The notes below the pieces were generated by a model that searched no databases, was not told where the DNA came from, and worked only from the letters and a program-made list of their open reading frames with translations. This document shows, piece after piece, positions 16,545-25,256 of a stretch of 53,778 nt of DNA (within the stretch, counting starts at the first letter, position 1; each line of letters begins with the position of its first letter). A program made the translations under genes and the position numbers. Source of the stretch: Bacteroidales bacterium (GTDB lineage Bacteria > Bacteroidota > Bacteroidia > Bacteroidales > UBA932); assembly GCA_024401825.1 (NCBI GenBank), contig JAKSKF010000008.1, positions 1 through 53,778 of the forward strand, given 5' to 3'.

Positions 16545-18632
16545 CTAAAACAAGGTGGGTTCAAGGATTTCCTTTGGAATTGCGGGAATCTGTCCGGGCA
16601 GCATCGCAAAGAATTCCTCCTCGCTGACGACCCTGATTCCCAACTGCTCGCATTTCCTGATTTTCTCAGGTCCCGGCTTGACGCCTGCAAGCAGAAAGGA
16701 AGTCCTTGAACTGATGGAAGAACTGTTGGTTCCTCCGTGCTTGACTATCAATTCCTTAATCTCGTCACGGGAAATTGTGAAAGTCCCGGAGACAACAATA
16801 TTCCTTCCGTCGAGAGCGGCGGAAAGTGCAGTGTCTTCCACGCTAACGGAGAATTTGAGTCCGGCTGCGCGGAGTCTCTCTATTTCCCTGACGTTCCGTT
16901 CGGAAGCGAAGAATTCCATAACTGAGGGAGCGATGATTTCACCGACGTCCGGGACAGAGACCAGAGACTCCTTGTCCGCCGACATAAGGGAATCGATGTC
17001 CCCGAAGTGGCGGGCCAGAGCACGGGCGGTAGTCTCGCCCACGAACCTTATCCCAATGGCGAACAGCACTTTTTCGAACGAGGCGGAGCGCGATTCCTGC
17101 AGGGAACCGAGCAACCTCTGGCAAGACCTTTCCTGCCAGCCTTCCAGCGTCATCAGACTTCTGAAACTGAGGTCATACAGGTCGGCGGGAGTTCTGGCAA
17201 GTCCCCTTGAAAAGAGTTGGTCAACAAGGGCTTCGCCTCCGATTATGTTCATCGCCTTGCGGCTCATGAAATGCAGGAGTCGGCCCTTGAGTTGCTGGGG
17301 ACATCCTTCGGAATTGGGGCAGAAGTGTCTTGCGACGCCCTCCTCCCTGACAAGTCCGGTTCCGCAGTCGGGGCAGAACTCGGGGAAAACGGGTTTTTCA
17401 AGGCCATCCGGCCTGTTTTCAATGTCTACGCCGGTAATCTTGGGAATTATTTCTCCTCCCTTTTCAACGAACACGCGGTCTCCCACTCTGACGTCAAGGA
17501 CCTCCATCTGGTCCGCATTGTTCAGCGTCGCTCTCCGTATTACGGTTCCCGCAAGCTGTACGGGGGTCAGATTGGCTACCGGCGTGACGGCCCCGGTCCT
17601 TCCTACCTGATAGGATATGCTTTCAAGGACGGTGCAGGCCTGTTCGGCCTTGAACTTGAAGGCAACCGCCCATCTGGGTGACTTTGCCGTGTAGCCCAAG
17701 GTCCTCTGCGCATCCATCTCATTGATTTTGATGACTATGCCGTCCGTGGCGTAGGGGAGTGAACGGCGTTCGGTGTCCCAATGGTCAATGTATTCCTTAA
17801 TCTCGGCTATGTTCCTGCAAATCTTTCTCTTGTCGGACACGGGCAGACCCCAGGACGCCGCAGCCGCGAGCGCCTTGTCGTGGGTTCCGAAATCCAGACT
17901 CTGGGCAGGGATGTGATACAGGGTGCAGTACAGGCCCCTGTGGGCCACCTCGTCGGGGTCCGCGAGTTTGAGAGAGCCGGACGCCGCATTGCGCGGATTG
18001 GCGAACGGCGGCTCGGAATTCTCCTCCCTCTCCGCGTTCAGGCGGTCGAAGTCTTCGTAGGGCATAAGAATCTCGCCCCTTATTTCGAATTCTTCCGGAT
18101 AATTCCCCTTGAGTTTCAGGGGTATGTTCCCTATTCTCCTGGCATTCTCGGTAACGTCGTCTCCCATCACCCCGTCTCCGCGCGTGAGCGCCTGCACGAG
18201 CCTTCCGTTACGATAGGTCAGGCAGATTGCGGTTCCGTCGAACTTGAGTTCGCAGCAGTAACTGAATCCCGTACCTTCCAGAAGCCTGTCGGCCCGCTCC
18301 GAGAACTCCTCTATCTCATCTATCGAATACGTGTTCGCGAGACTGAGCATAGGATAACGGTGCGCCTTCTGCTCAAAGTCCCTGCGCACCGCCTTCTCCG
18401 CATTTTCTCCCGTTCCCTGGGTTTCGAGGTCCGAACCCACCTTGCGGGTAGGGGAGTCCGGCGTCACGAGCTCCGGATATTCGTTTTCGATATCCTCGAG
18501 TTCACGCATAAGCGTGTCATATTCGAAATCCGAGATTGCGGGGGAATTGTCAACGTAATAAAGTCTTGAATTCTCCCACAGAAGTTCCCGGAGTTCCGCA
18601 GCCCTGCGTATGGCTTCTTCTCTCGTGCGCAT
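16545..18632 (-). CDS. ligA: NAD-dependent DNA ligase LigA
   Basis: Seals nicks in replication and repair using NAD; 695 residues, the usual length. The order is: Ia domain with YYVDNSPAISDFEYD; adenylation domain with the active-site Lys in CELKFDG; OB fold; zinc finger with four Cys (CPDCG and CPNSEGC); helix-hairpin-helix repeats; C-terminal BRCT domain (LDGRNIVVSGTF). The start is the ATG at 18632. The TTG nine bases further upstream falls inside the -7 box TATATTTG (18639-18646), which ends only 6 bases before the ATG, so the transcript should be leaderless or nearly so. It is the first gene of an operon with rel. Confidence 0.96.
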   Translation of the reverse strand: MRTREEAIRRAAELRELLWENSRLYYVDNSPAISDFEYDTLMRELEDIENEYPELVTPDSPTRKVGSDLETQGTGENAEKAVRRDFEQKAHRYPMLSLANTYSIDEIEEFSERADRLLEGTGFSYCCELKFDGTAICLTYRNGRLVQALTRGDGVMGDDVTENARRIGNIPLKLKGNYPEEFEIRGEILMPYEDFDRLNAEREENSEPPFANPRNAASGSLKLADPDEVAHRGLYCTLYHIPAQSLDFGTHDKALAAAASWGLPVSDKRKICRNIAEIKEYIDHWDTERRSLPYATDGIVIKINEMDAQRTLGYTAKSPRWAVAFKFKAEQACTVLESISYQVGRTGAVTPVANLTPVQLAGTVIRRATLNNADQMEVLDVRVGDRVFVEKGGEIIPKITGVDIENRPDGLEKPVFPEFCPDCGTGLVREEGVARHFCPNSEGCPQQLKGRLLHFMSRKAMNIIGGEALVDQLFSRGLARTPADLYDLSFRSLMTLEGWQERSCQRLLGSLQESRSASFEKVLFAIGIRFVGETTARALARHFGDIDSLMSADKESLVSVPDVGEIIAPSVMEFFASERNVREIERLRAAGLKFSVSVEDTALSAALDGRNIVVSGTFTISRDEIKELIVKHGGTNSSSISSRTSFLLAGVKPGPEKIRKCEQLGIRVVSEEEFFAMLPGQIPAIPKEILEPTLF

Positions 18633-18638
18633 AATACG

Positions 18639-18646
18639 CAAATATA
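18639..18646 (-). promoter_or_regulatory. -7 box abutting the ligA start
   Basis: TATATTTG matches TAnnTTTG on the minus strand and ends 6 bases before the ligA ATG. With transcription normally starting about 4-5 bases past the box, the mRNA would begin within a few bases of the start codon. No clear -33 TTG is seen. Confidence 0.5.
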
Positions 18647-18667
18647 GGAAAAATGCAGAAAAAGTTC

Positions 18668-18675
18668 TAATTTTG
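18668..18675 (+). promoter_or_regulatory. -7 box for pfp
   Basis: TAATTTTG matches TAnnTTTG and lies 30 bases before the pfp ATG, giving an ordinary short leader. The -33 TTG is not evident. Confidence 0.45.
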
Positions 18676-18705
18676 CCGTACGGAAAATCATCATTTCAAC
18701 GCTAT

Positions 18706-19935
18706 ATGAAAGATTCAATAATCATTTTGTGCGGCGGCGGTCCGGCTCCCGGAATGAACACCGTCGTCTGCTCTGTTGCAAAGACTTTCCTTTCAAACGG
18801 TTACAGGGTTATCGGCCTTCACGGCGGATACAGCGGACTTTTCAGCAGCAATCCCCGCACCGAGGACATCGACTTCTTCAAGGCCGACGCCTATTTCAAC
18901 AGAGGCGGTTCCTATCTTGAGATGAGCCGTTTCAAACCGACCGACAAGGATTTCGAGGAGAACTTCAACCTCGAGCTCTTCAAGTCCAACAACATCAAGC
19001 TTCTGGTTACCGTGGGAGGCGACGACACCGCATCGACGGCCAACAGAATCGCCAAGTTCCTCGAAGCGAGGAAATATCCCATAGCCAACATCCACGTTCC
19101 CAAGACCATTGACAACGACCTTCCCCTGCCGGACAACACTCCCACCTTCGGATTCAACTCCGCGAAGAATGAGGGAGCGCACCTGGCACGCACCATTTAT
19201 GAGGATGCGCGCACCAGCGGCAACTGGCTGCTCATCTCTGCAATGGGACGCAGCGCGGGACATCTTGCGCTCGGAATCGGAGAGGCGACCCACTGCCCTA
19301 TGACCATCATCCCTGAGATGTTCGGCAACACCAGGATAAGCGTCGACAAAATCATCAGGCTCACAATCTCCGCTATCGTGAAGCGCAAGATTCTGGGAAT
19401 CAACTACGGAACCGTCGTAGTGGCTGAAGGAGTGTTCCACGACCTTGACGCAGAGGACATCAAGGCCACCGGAGTCCATATGACATATGACGAGCACGGA
19501 CATCCCGAACTCGGAAAAATCAGCAAGGCCGTACTCTTCAACGAGCTTCTGGAAAAGGAATTCAAGCGCCTCGGAATGAAAATCAAGACCCGTCCCGTGG
19601 AAATAGGATATGACGTCCGCTGTCAGGACCCCATCGCCTTCGACCTGAGTTACTGTTCAAGGCTTGCAATGGGCGCCTACGAACTCTTCACCAAAGGAGA
19701 GACGGGATGTATGGTATTCGTCGACGCATACGGCACCGCAAAGCCTCTCTACCTGAAGGACCTCCAGAATGCGGAAGGCAAGATTCCCCCTCGCAGGGTG
19801 GACATTAGCGGCGGAATAGCGCAGAACTACTACAACCACATCTGCCATTATATCACCGAAGCGGACTACGAAGCCGCAAGGAAATACTTGGCGAACCCTC
19901 AGGAGTACGATTTCAGGAAGATTCTCGAGTGGTAG
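18706..19935 (+). CDS. pfp: 6-phosphofructokinase, probably diphosphate-dependent
   Basis: Phosphorylates fructose-6-phosphate to fructose-1,6-bisphosphate. There are 409 residues of the PFK fold, starting GGGPAPGMN. Two phosphoryl-donor determinants point to pyrophosphate rather than ATP. The loop reads GGDDT (residues 104-108), where ATP enzymes have a Gly in place of the second Asp. The catalytic motif reads PKTIDND (132-138), with Lys in the position that is Gly in ATP-PFK. This is established family knowledge applied to visible residues; the activity is inferred. The start at 18706 is preferred over an upstream in-frame ATG because homology begins there and a -7 box lies between. The stop is one base from the convergent amylase stop. 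Confidence 0.93.
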   Translation: MKDSIIILCGGGPAPGMNTVVCSVAKTFLSNGYRVIGLHGGYSGLFSSNPRTEDIDFFKADAYFNRGGSYLEMSRFKPTDKDFEENFNLELFKSNNIKLLVTVGGDDTASTANRIAKFLEARKYPIANIHVPKTIDNDLPLPDNTPTFGFNSAKNEGAHLARTIYEDARTSGNWLLISAMGRSAGHLALGIGEATHCPMTIIPEMFGNTRISVDKIIRLTISAIVKRKILGINYGTVVVAEGVFHDLDAEDIKATGVHMTYDEHGHPELGKISKAVLFNELLEKEFKRLGMKIKTRPVEIGYDVRCQDPIAFDLSYCSRLAMGAYELFTKGETGCMVFVDAYGTAKPLYLKDLQNAEGKIPPRRVDISGGIAQNYYNHICHYITEADYEAARKYLANPQEYDFRKILEW

Positions 19936-19936
19936 G

Positions 19937-21184
19937 CTACTTTAACTGAAGAACCGCATAGTCCCACGCAGGGACGTTGAGTTTGAAGAGGCCGGATTCA
20001 AGTCCGGTCTCTTCCGGTATATAGAGTTCCATCTCGGACTCGAAATTGCTGAAATTGCAGGCCACCAGAGCGGCTCCTTCCTCTGATATTCTCAGGAATG
20101 CAAAGTGATAGGAAGGGTTGAAGCCGCGGGAGTCACGGTTGCAGTAGCCGAGGTCCCAGTTGCGTCCGTGCCTGAACAGGGGAGTGGCGGCAAGGTCCAG
20201 TGTCTGCCGATAGCGTTCCAGCAGTTCCTTGTCGGGATTGTCGAGCGAAGGTACGGTGGTATGGTTGAAGATGGAAGTGCGCGCGTTGTCGGAGTTGTCG
20301 GCACGCTCGCCGCACTCCTGCCCGAAATAAATCAGGAAGGACGCCTCATTGAAAAGGCAGGCTACGGCAAGTCCGGCAAAACATTTCCCGGCATCGCCTG
20401 AAAAGGCGTCCGAAGCGAAGCGCTGTTCATCGTGATTTTCAAGGAAGTTGAGCATCCGTCCCTGGATTCCGCCCAGACTCTGCCAGTTCCAGGTGAAAGC
20501 CTCCGCAGTCATTCCCGCATTCATCACGGAGCGCAGCGTGTCATAGTAACCGGACTTGTCATAGAGCAGGTCGAAACCCGCCTCCACGTAAACGGGATAG
20601 TTCTGACGGCTGTAAGCCTCGCCTATGAACTTCACATCGGGATAGTGTTTGTGAACTTCATCTATGGCCCATTTCAGGAAATCCACCGGCACCATCTCCA
20701 CCATATCGCAGCGGAAGGCGTCTATGCCCTTGCCGGCCCAGAAGAGAAGCACTTCCAGCAGTTTGTCCCAGGTCTGCGCGGCCCCGAAGTTTATTTTCAG
20801 GGTGTCGGTCCAGTCATAGTCGCAGAAGTCGTAGGACGGGATGTCATTGGCTCCGCACCTTGCCACGTGGTTCGGAATGAAGTCCAGGATTATCTTGAGC
20901 CCCGCCTTGTGGGTACGTGCCACCAGGGCGTCGAACTCCTCCATTCTCCTGTCGGGATTGTCGGCAAGGTAGGGATTGACGTCATACCAGTCACATATCG
21001 AGTATGGACTGCCCCAGTCGCCTTTCACCCAATCTTCTCCTGTGGAATGCCTGATTATGCCGGTGTACCACACATAATCGACGTGCAGACTCTTGAGGTA
21101 ATCGAAAGAACTCTTCTTCCAGTCTGAGAACTTGCCCTTCTTCCAGAGGCGGGGCAGCGCCTGATAGATTATGATTTTTTCCAT
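19937..21184 (-). CDS. Alpha-amylase family glycoside hydrolase (GH13), cytoplasmic
   Basis: A 415-residue GH13 barrel without a signal peptide, so it is likely to act on intracellular alpha-glucans such as glycogen or maltodextrins. The four conserved regions are present: DFIPNHVA; DAFRCDMVEM with the nucleophile Asp; FIGEAY with the acid/base Glu; and NFLENHDEQR with the third Asp. A short C-terminal beta domain follows. Its first 16 bases overlap the end of the upstream rRNA/tRNA methyltransferase gene. The exact specificity cannot be read from the motifs. Confidence 0.9.
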   Translation of the reverse strand: MEKIIIYQALPRLWKKGKFSDWKKSSFDYLKSLHVDYVWYTGIIRHSTGEDWVKGDWGSPYSICDWYDVNPYLADNPDRRMEEFDALVARTHKAGLKIILDFIPNHVARCGANDIPSYDFCDYDWTDTLKINFGAAQTWDKLLEVLLFWAGKGIDAFRCDMVEMVPVDFLKWAIDEVHKHYPDVKFIGEAYSRQNYPVYVEAGFDLLYDKSGYYDTLRSVMNAGMTAEAFTWNWQSLGGIQGRMLNFLENHDEQRFASDAFSGDAGKCFAGLAVACLFNEASFLIYFGQECGERADNSDNARTSIFNHTTVPSLDNPDKELLERYRQTLDLAATPLFRHGRNWDLGYCNRDSRGFNPSYHFAFLRISEEGAALVACNFSNFESEMELYIPEETGLESGLFKLNVPAWDYAVLQLK

Positions 21185-21873
21185 TTTCTGAATTCGGAGA
21201 CGCAGACCGCTGCGGCCGCGCTTATGTTTAACGATTCGGCCTTGGAGCCGAAGGAAGGTATGGTTATCTTGTGATTGCAGAGAGCGGCGACACTCCCGGA
21301 AATGCCGTTGGCCTCGTTTCCCATCACGAGAACAGCATCAGCGGGAAGTTCCGCTCCGTAAATGTTCTCGCCGCGGAGGAAGGTACCGAACACGGGGACC
21401 GATTCACTCCGGAACTCACGGAGCATTGCGGGCAGGTCTCCGTAAACGACGGGTACCCTGAAAGCGGAGCCCATCGAGGCCTGGATGACCTTGGGATTGT
21501 AAAGTTCGGCGGTATCGTCAGAAGCCAGGACGGCACTGAGTCCGAACCAGTCCGCCAGCCTGATGACGGTTCCCAGATTCCCCGGGTCCCTGACGGAATC
21601 GAGCGCAAGATACAGACCCTTGAACGGAGCCTCGAGAGTCTTTGCGGGAGCCTTGCGCACCACTGCGAGACAGGGTGACGGAGAACTCATCGAACTTATG
21701 CGGGCCATAAGTTCCTCTCCGTCCTTCTCTTCGGAATAGACGTCCAGCACCTCGAGTCCGGACTCCTGCGCTTCGCGCACCAGCTTCCGGCCCTCCACCA
21801 CGAAGAGTCCCAGACTGTCCCTGAACTTCTTGAGGGAGAGGGAACGTATGAATTTTATCTCGTTGTTCGTCAT
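21169..21873 (-). CDS. SpoU/TrmH-family RNA 2'-O-methyltransferase
   Basis: A 234-residue SPOUT methyltransferase. The N-terminal substrate-binding domain (IKFIRSLSLKKFRDSLGLFV) is followed by the three knot motifs: LALDSVRDPGNLGTVIRLAD, VLVMGNEANGIS and ITIPSFGSKAESLNISAAAA. These form the trefoil knot and bind S-adenosylmethionine. The target (rRNA as in RlmB or tRNA as in TrmH) cannot be decided here. It follows tamL by 3 bases and overlaps the amylase start, in a minus-strand operon. Confidence 0.9.
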   Translation of the reverse strand: MTNNEIKFIRSLSLKKFRDSLGLFVVEGRKLVREAQESGLEVLDVYSEEKDGEELMARISSMSSPSPCLAVVRKAPAKTLEAPFKGLYLALDSVRDPGNLGTVIRLADWFGLSAVLASDDTAELYNPKVIQASMGSAFRVPVVYGDLPAMLREFRSESVPVFGTFLRGENIYGAELPADAVLVMGNEANGISGSVAALCNHKITIPSFGSKAESLNISAAAAVCVSEFRKWKKS

Positions 21874-21876
21874 ATT

Positions 21877-23946
21877 CTAGAACGGATATCCCACTCCGAA
21901 GTGGAATGCGAAATTGTTTCTGCCGAACCACTGGTCCGGAGTCACCCAGCGGCCGTCTCCAACGGGGTCGTGTATCTTGAAGCCCATATCGAAGCGCAAC
22001 ACTATGAGGTCTATGTCCATACGCAGTCCAATTCCGCAGTCAAGGGCAAGCTGCCTGTAGAAAGACTTGAAATGAAACAGTGAAGGGTCCTCCACCTGCA
22101 GCAGCCGCTCGGCGGAAGAGTCCAGTGACCAGACGTTTCCCGCCTCGGCAAAGAATGCCCCGTGCAGTTTCCAGAACAGTGGGAAACGGTACTCGGCGTC
22201 CAGCTCGATTTTCATATCCCCCACCTGGCTGGGGATGCTGAACAACTGAGAGACCTCGCAAGAGCCGGGACCAAGTGAACGCGCCTGCCACGCCCGCATG
22301 GAATTCGCGCCGCCGCAGTAGAAACTCTCTTCGTAGGGAAGCGATGAGGAATTGCCGTATGCCTTGCCTACTCCCAGAAGGAAGCGGGCCGCGAACGCCT
22401 CCTTGTTCATCTGTCCGAACCTGAAGGTTTTTCCGAGTTGAATCTCGGCCCTCGCGTACTGGGCGAAGGGGAGGGAGAAAATGGTGCGCTGTCCAATTTT
22501 GTCAAGAGGCATCAGACCGCCGAACAATGAAAGCAGATTGCCTGACAATGAGAGAGATGCGCGCAGGTATTTGAAGTCAGTCTTCGGGTTGGGGACGGAT
22601 GCGTCGCTGAAATAAATGTTGGCTCCCACTCCGGCATCGATGTGGTCGAGGTAACTTGAAAGGAGCATGGGATTGGAATGTACCACCTCGTTGAAGGATT
22701 CGCTCAATCTTCCCAACTTTACCATATTCAGCCTGAGCGGAGTGAACTTGTAGTTAAGGTAACGCTTCCAGGCCGAATTGTTCCCGGTATAGCTGAAGGA
22801 CAGCGAAGTGAGGTGCCGTATATATTCAGGTCTGCTCTGATAATTGTAGGATGCCTTGATTTCCGTCAGGGGAATTCTCTCGGAGCGGAAGCGGGATGTC
22901 GATATCCCCAGGAATCGGGGGAGACTGAGCGTCGCGCTGGCTCCGAATTCATTGGAGGTGACCCCGTCCGTGAACCGTCTCTGGAAATTTCCGTTGAAAT
23001 CCAGGTTCAGTATTTCGCCTCCGTGGAAGATGTTTCTGTGATAGTAGGAAAGTTTGGGTGATATGCCGAACAGCCCGGTGGAATTGACAGAGGCTTCCAC
23101 GTCAGCCTTGAAACCCTGGATTCCGGAAGGTGTCAGGGTTATGTCGCAGTCAACCTTCGTGCTGTCAGTGGAAGACGGAGTCAGCTCCACATTGACTGAA
23201 TTGAAGAGTTTCAGGTTGGAGAATCTTCCGTACACAATGTTGACCGCCCTGTCGCTGTAACGGTCACCGGGATGGATGTTGTTGAGTTCCCGAAGTACGC
23301 TTTCCCTGAACGGGAGGTCTGCCGGATGATGTATGTTGACCTTGCCGATTGAATATTTAAAGGGAACGAAATCCGTCCGGAGCTGATATTCAAGAATCAT
23401 CCTGCCGGGCGACGACACGCTGTCCGCAATGTAGGAATACTGGTTCTTGTTGATGTCATAGAAACCCCTGTTCCTGAGGAAACTTGCGCTGCGGTCACTC
23501 TCGTCCACAAGCGCTTCCTCGGACAGGAAATCACCGGGTTTCACGCTGATGAAGCGCTTGTACAGGTTGAAATCCTCCTTGAGTTCCCGATTGTCGGGAA
23601 GGCGGAAAAGGATGCTGTCTATCCTGATTCTTCCTTCGGGATGGACAAGGTAGGTCACCTTGGCCTTCTTCCCCTTGTACTTCACCTCGGTCTTAATGTC
23701 GGAATTGTAATATCCCAGGTACTTGAGGTGATTGTTGATGTTGAGCACAGACGACTCCACCACTGATTCGGAGTATATGTCGGCGCCGCGGATGTAGGAT
23801 GTGACGTCCGACGGGGCAAGGTCGGGGCAGTCCACTATCCTTGCCTTGCTCTTGCCCATCTTGTACTGGCCCGGCGCAAGTTGCGTCGTGCTGCAGGCCC
23901 CGGACATCAGGGCGCAAGCCAGCAATATGCTCAATCGCACTTTCAT
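21877..23946 (-). CDS. tamL: TamL-type BamA/TamA-family outer-membrane lipoprotein
   Basis: A 689-residue Omp85 protein whose signal peptide ends in a lipobox (CALMSGAC, lipid-modified Cys at residue 18). This is the mark of TamL, the lipoprotein version of TamA in Bacteroidota. POTRA-like domains fill about residues 35-270, and the C-terminal half is a 16-strand barrel with the GGANSMRAWQARSLGPGS strand and an ending Phe (VGYPF). The role is insertion of outer-membrane proteins, or transport between membranes with TamB. No TamB (DUF490) gene lies next to it, unlike the frequent arrangement. It overlaps rarA upstream by 4 bases. Confidence 0.88.
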   Translation of the reverse strand: MKVRLSILLACALMSGACSTTQLAPGQYKMGKSKARIVDCPDLAPSDVTSYIRGADIYSESVVESSVLNINNHLKYLGYYNSDIKTEVKYKGKKAKVTYLVHPEGRIRIDSILFRLPDNRELKEDFNLYKRFISVKPGDFLSEEALVDESDRSASFLRNRGFYDINKNQYSYIADSVSSPGRMILEYQLRTDFVPFKYSIGKVNIHHPADLPFRESVLRELNNIHPGDRYSDRAVNIVYGRFSNLKLFNSVNVELTPSSTDSTKVDCDITLTPSGIQGFKADVEASVNSTGLFGISPKLSYYHRNIFHGGEILNLDFNGNFQRRFTDGVTSNEFGASATLSLPRFLGISTSRFRSERIPLTEIKASYNYQSRPEYIRHLTSLSFSYTGNNSAWKRYLNYKFTPLRLNMVKLGRLSESFNEVVHSNPMLLSSYLDHIDAGVGANIYFSDASVPNPKTDFKYLRASLSLSGNLLSLFGGLMPLDKIGQRTIFSLPFAQYARAEIQLGKTFRFGQMNKEAFAARFLLGVGKAYGNSSSLPYEESFYCGGANSMRAWQARSLGPGSCEVSQLFSIPSQVGDMKIELDAEYRFPLFWKLHGAFFAEAGNVWSLDSSAERLLQVEDPSLFHFKSFYRQLALDCGIGLRMDIDLIVLRFDMGFKIHDPVGDGRWVTPDQWFGRNNFAFHFGVGYPF

Positions 23947-25256
23947 TTCTTCTCAGGATAATATTTGGGCCAGCAGGCCTGTAAATATGCCTTCAGCTTG
24001 TCTTCGTGCGCATTGGGGGCGGGTTCGTAGAAAACGGTGCCTTCCATTCCCTTAGGAAGGAATTCCAGGTCGACGAAGTGTCCGGGATAGTCGTGCGCGT
24101 ATTTGTAGCCGTCGGAATATCCCAGTTCCGACATCAGTTTGGTGGGCGCGTTTCTAAGATGCAGGGGTACGGACGCGGTCTTGTCCGCGGAAGCGGCCTG
24201 CAATGCTTTTTCTATGCCCAGGTAGGAGGCGTTGCTCTTGGGCGACGATGCCAGATATACCGTACATTCCGCGAGCGGAATCCTGGCCTCGGGCATACCT
24301 ATGCTGTGCACCACCTGGAATGTCGCGTTGGCGAGCAGCAGGGCGTTCGGATTTGCCAGTCCCACGTCTTCCGAGGCGCTCAGACATAGCCTGCGGGCAA
24401 TGAAAAGCGGGTCCTCGCCACCGTCGAGCATACGGGCGAGCCAGTAGAGAGCGGCGTTGGGGTCCGAACCGCGGATTGACTTTATGAACGCGGAAATGAT
24501 GTCGAAGTGCATCTCTCCGCCCTTGTCGTATATCGCAGTGCCGGACTGCAGGCATTCGGCCACTGTAGCGTTGTCTATCACGGTCTTCTTGCGGTCCCTG
24601 CAGGAATCCACCACAAGTTCCAGGATGTTCAGCAGTTTGCGGCCGTCTCCTCCGCTGTGGCGGAACAGGGCTTCGGTCTCCCTTACTTCAATGTTCCGGT
24701 TCTTGAGAATCACATCCTCTCTTATCGCGCGCCGTAGAAGCGTGTCGAGGTCCGCCGCTTCAAGTTCGTGAAGCACGAATACCTGACAGCGGCTCAGAAG
24801 GGGAGTGATGACTTCGAAGGAAGGATTCTCGGTGGTTGCGCCCACCAGAACCACGGTGCCATCTTCCACCGCGCCGAGCAGGGCATCCTGTTGCGCCTTG
24901 TTGAATCGATGAATCTCGTCTATGAACAGAATGGGAGCGGATGAACGGGAGAACAGGGACTTGTGCTTCGCGGAGTCGATGACTTCCCTGACCTCCTTGA
25001 CGCCGGCGCTCACTGCCGAAATGGTGTGGAATTCCCTGTCAAGAGTGTCCGCGATGATATGGGCAAGGGTTGTCTTCCCGACTCCGGGAGGTCCCCAGAG
25101 GATGAACGAACTGAGGTTTCCGGACTCAATCATCCTTCTCAGTACGGAGCCTTTTCCCACGAGAGACGCCTGTCCGACGAACTTTTCAAGGCTGTCGGGC
25201 CTCATTCTCTCCGGAAGGGGAGGCAATATGACGTTGTCTGCAGTTGTTCCGTTCAT
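23943..25256 (-). CDS. rarA: Replication-associated recombination protein RarA (MgsA)
   Basis: A 437-residue AAA+ ATPase of the clamp-loader group that acts at stalled replication forks. Motifs are Walker A WGPPGVGKTT, Walker B ILFIDEIHRFNK, the sensor segment VLVGATTENPSFEV, and the C-terminal tetramerisation domain (SASEDVGLANPNALLLANA). The start at 25256 gives the standard MNGTTADNVILPPLPERMRP N-terminus; an upstream extension would run into the antiporter gene. It overlaps the antiporter stop and the tamL start by ATGA at both ends, so translation of the three is probably coupled. Confidence 0.94.
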   Translation of the reverse strand: MNGTTADNVILPPLPERMRPDSLEKFVGQASLVGKGSVLRRMIESGNLSSFILWGPPGVGKTTLAHIIADTLDREFHTISAVSAGVKEVREVIDSAKHKSLFSRSSAPILFIDEIHRFNKAQQDALLGAVEDGTVVLVGATTENPSFEVITPLLSRCQVFVLHELEAADLDTLLRRAIREDVILKNRNIEVRETEALFRHSGGDGRKLLNILELVVDSCRDRKKTVIDNATVAECLQSGTAIYDKGGEMHFDIISAFIKSIRGSDPNAALYWLARMLDGGEDPLFIARRLCLSASEDVGLANPNALLLANATFQVVHSIGMPEARIPLAECTVYLASSPKSNASYLGIEKALQAASADKTASVPLHLRNAPTKLMSELGYSDGYKYAHDYPGHFVDLEFLPKGMEGTVFYEPAPNAHEDKLKAYLQACWPKYYPEKK

